This document shows, piece by piece, positions 63,230 through 64,000 of a stretch of DNA of 64,000 nucleotides; within the stretch, counting starts at the first letter, position 1; each line of letters opens with the position of its first letter. The notes beneath the pieces are model-generated. The model saw only the letters and a list, made by a program, of their open reading frames with translations. It was not told the DNA's origin and made no database searches. Source of the DNA: Ectobacillus funiculus. Its GTDB lineage: Bacteria > Bacillota > Bacilli > Bacillales > Bacillaceae_G. The position numbers were made by a program, and so were the translations under genes. The stretch spans positions 310,001 to 374,000 of the forward strand of contig NZ_SCFM01000004.1 of the NCBI RefSeq assembly GCF_004138295.1, given 5' to 3'.

Positions 63230-64000
63230 CTAGTTTTGAATCATAATATCTTTTGCTTCCGCCCATGCGCCTATAGGAGTTACTTTATACGTTGCCTCCG
63301 GCTGCAATGAACCATTATTTAAAATATCGAAAGTTCCGGTTGCTCCTTTTCGCGAAGTGAATTTGTATTGGGCGATAAGCTCAGATCCGCCTTCCGCTGT
63401 AAGCTTGACTTGACGCAAGGCGAATAGTTCATCTTTTGGATCTTCTGTCAAAGTAATTTCAACGCTTGTTGCATTAATTTGTTTAGCGGATTGAATAACA
63501 AGCGGAGCAACTTCCTTCGTTGTAAATTTGCTTTGTCTTACAGTTGCCCAATCAGCTGTTACTGTGTAAGTTATTCCCGGCTGCAGTGTTTGTCCGGCAG
63601 GTAAACGGAATTTGGGAGCTTGTCTGCCATCTGTAGCTTGTGTAAATGGGACATAACTCGCTACAATCGGCTGTCCTCCATCTGGAGTGATTGTTACTTT
63701 TTGATCCCTTAAGGAAGGAATGATGTCATAGCGTACTCCATTGTATTTGTTGTGTTTATTAAGAGTAACAGCCAAATCTCCTACTTTATCTGCATCTGCC
63801 GCCACTACATATTGATAATCAAGAATACCATCTGTCCGGAAAGACTCAAGTTCAAACGTATCGTTTGTTACTTGCCGTACTGAGTTTAGTTCTATTTTTT
63901 TTTCGCTCCCGATGAATGTACGCACTTTTTTCCCTTTATAAGTTAATGTATATTTCTCCCCGGGCTTTTGCACAGAGACCGGTACGATATATGTGGACTT
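63230..64000 (-). CDS. Surface (S-layer-like) protein, 3' end only
   Basis: Partial: the frame is open to the window edge (257 codons visible). It consists of repeated beta-rich Ig-like modules of about 80-90 residues with alternating patterns (VRQVTNDTFELESFRTDGIL, LQPGITYTVTADWATV, INATSVEITLTEDPKDELFA, LQPEATYKVTPIGAWAEA). No anchor motif is seen at the C-terminus. This resembles the C-terminal domains of Bacillus S-layer and other surface proteins, whose SLH domains would be at the missing N-terminus. Confidence 0.7.
   Translation of the reverse strand, partial: KSTYIVPVSVQKPGEKYTLTYKGKKVRTFIGSEKKIELNSVRQVTNDTFELESFRTDGILDYQYVVAADADKVGDLAVTLNKHNKYNGVRYDIIPSLRDQKVTITPDGGQPIVASYVPFTQATDGRQAPKFRLPAGQTLQPGITYTVTADWATVRQSKFTTKEVAPLVIQSAKQINATSVEITLTEDPKDELFALRQVKLTAEGGSELIAQYKFTSRKGATGTFDILNNGSLQPEATYKVTPIGAWAEAKDIMIQN

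Overview
The window looks like a chromosomal segment of a spore-forming, low-to-mid-GC member of the Bacillaceae (Bacillus in the broad sense). The evidence is a germination operon (sleB-ypeB-ylaJ-like), an H-type small acid-soluble spore protein, spo0M, sigI-rsgI, a CtsR box in front of clpE, gltAB with divergent gltC, and yozD/yodN/yozE-type genes. Most genes lie on the minus strand. Identifications come from reading protein motifs by eye; no database search was run.

Layout. 0.2-0.6 kb: three tRNA genes (Ala, Gly, Leu) with a strong terminator. 0.7-3.6 kb: spore cortex lysis operon. 3.7-6.3 kb: DUF3889 protein, PduL-type phosphotransacylase, patatin-like phospholipase. 6.4-13.6 kb: glutamate synthase genes and their LysR activator. 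13.7-19.2 kb: thioesterase, signal peptidase I, UppP, SigI/RsgI, ZIP transporter. 19.6-27.2 kb: a compact seven-gene minus-strand operon (LuxE-like ligase, IscU-like scaffold, NifS-like desulfurase, two UbiU/UbiV-like U32 proteins, acyl-CoA dehydrogenase, MFS exporter) preceded by about 0.95 kb of AT-rich DNA. This is the strongest candidate for an undescribed pathway. 28.1-36.4 kb: two small proteins and a leucine/branched-acyl-CoA degradation operon that lacks the usual HMG-CoA lyase gene. 36.6-41.4 kb: DUF523/DUF1722 protein, Gfo/Idh oxidoreductase, OsmC, YpiB, HAD hydrolase. 41.6-43.3 kb: a scar region with a truncated histidine kinase, three tandem repeat units, a duplicated sbcC 3' end and XRE regulator remnants. 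43.5-47.7 kb: sbcCD. 48-54.3 kb: CDF exporter, PAP2 phosphatase, spo0M with a Ser/Thr kinase and a His-rich peptide, yozD/yodN/yozE. 54.4-58.8 kb: clpE, sspH-like, 6-phospho-beta-glucosidase. 59-64 kb: a frameshifted secreted protein, a membrane protein, a GAF-PAS sensor truncated by an IS200/IS605-derived mini-element, and the 3' end of a surface (S-layer-like) protein running off the window.

A second theme is an interspersed repeat of about 134 bp. I count about fourteen full or partial copies. It can form hairpins, occurs alone or in tandem, and every copy I found is in the same orientation. It supplies the stop codons of two genes and abuts a broken histidine kinase. Its size and host resemble the B. 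cereus-group bcr repeats, but identity could not be checked.
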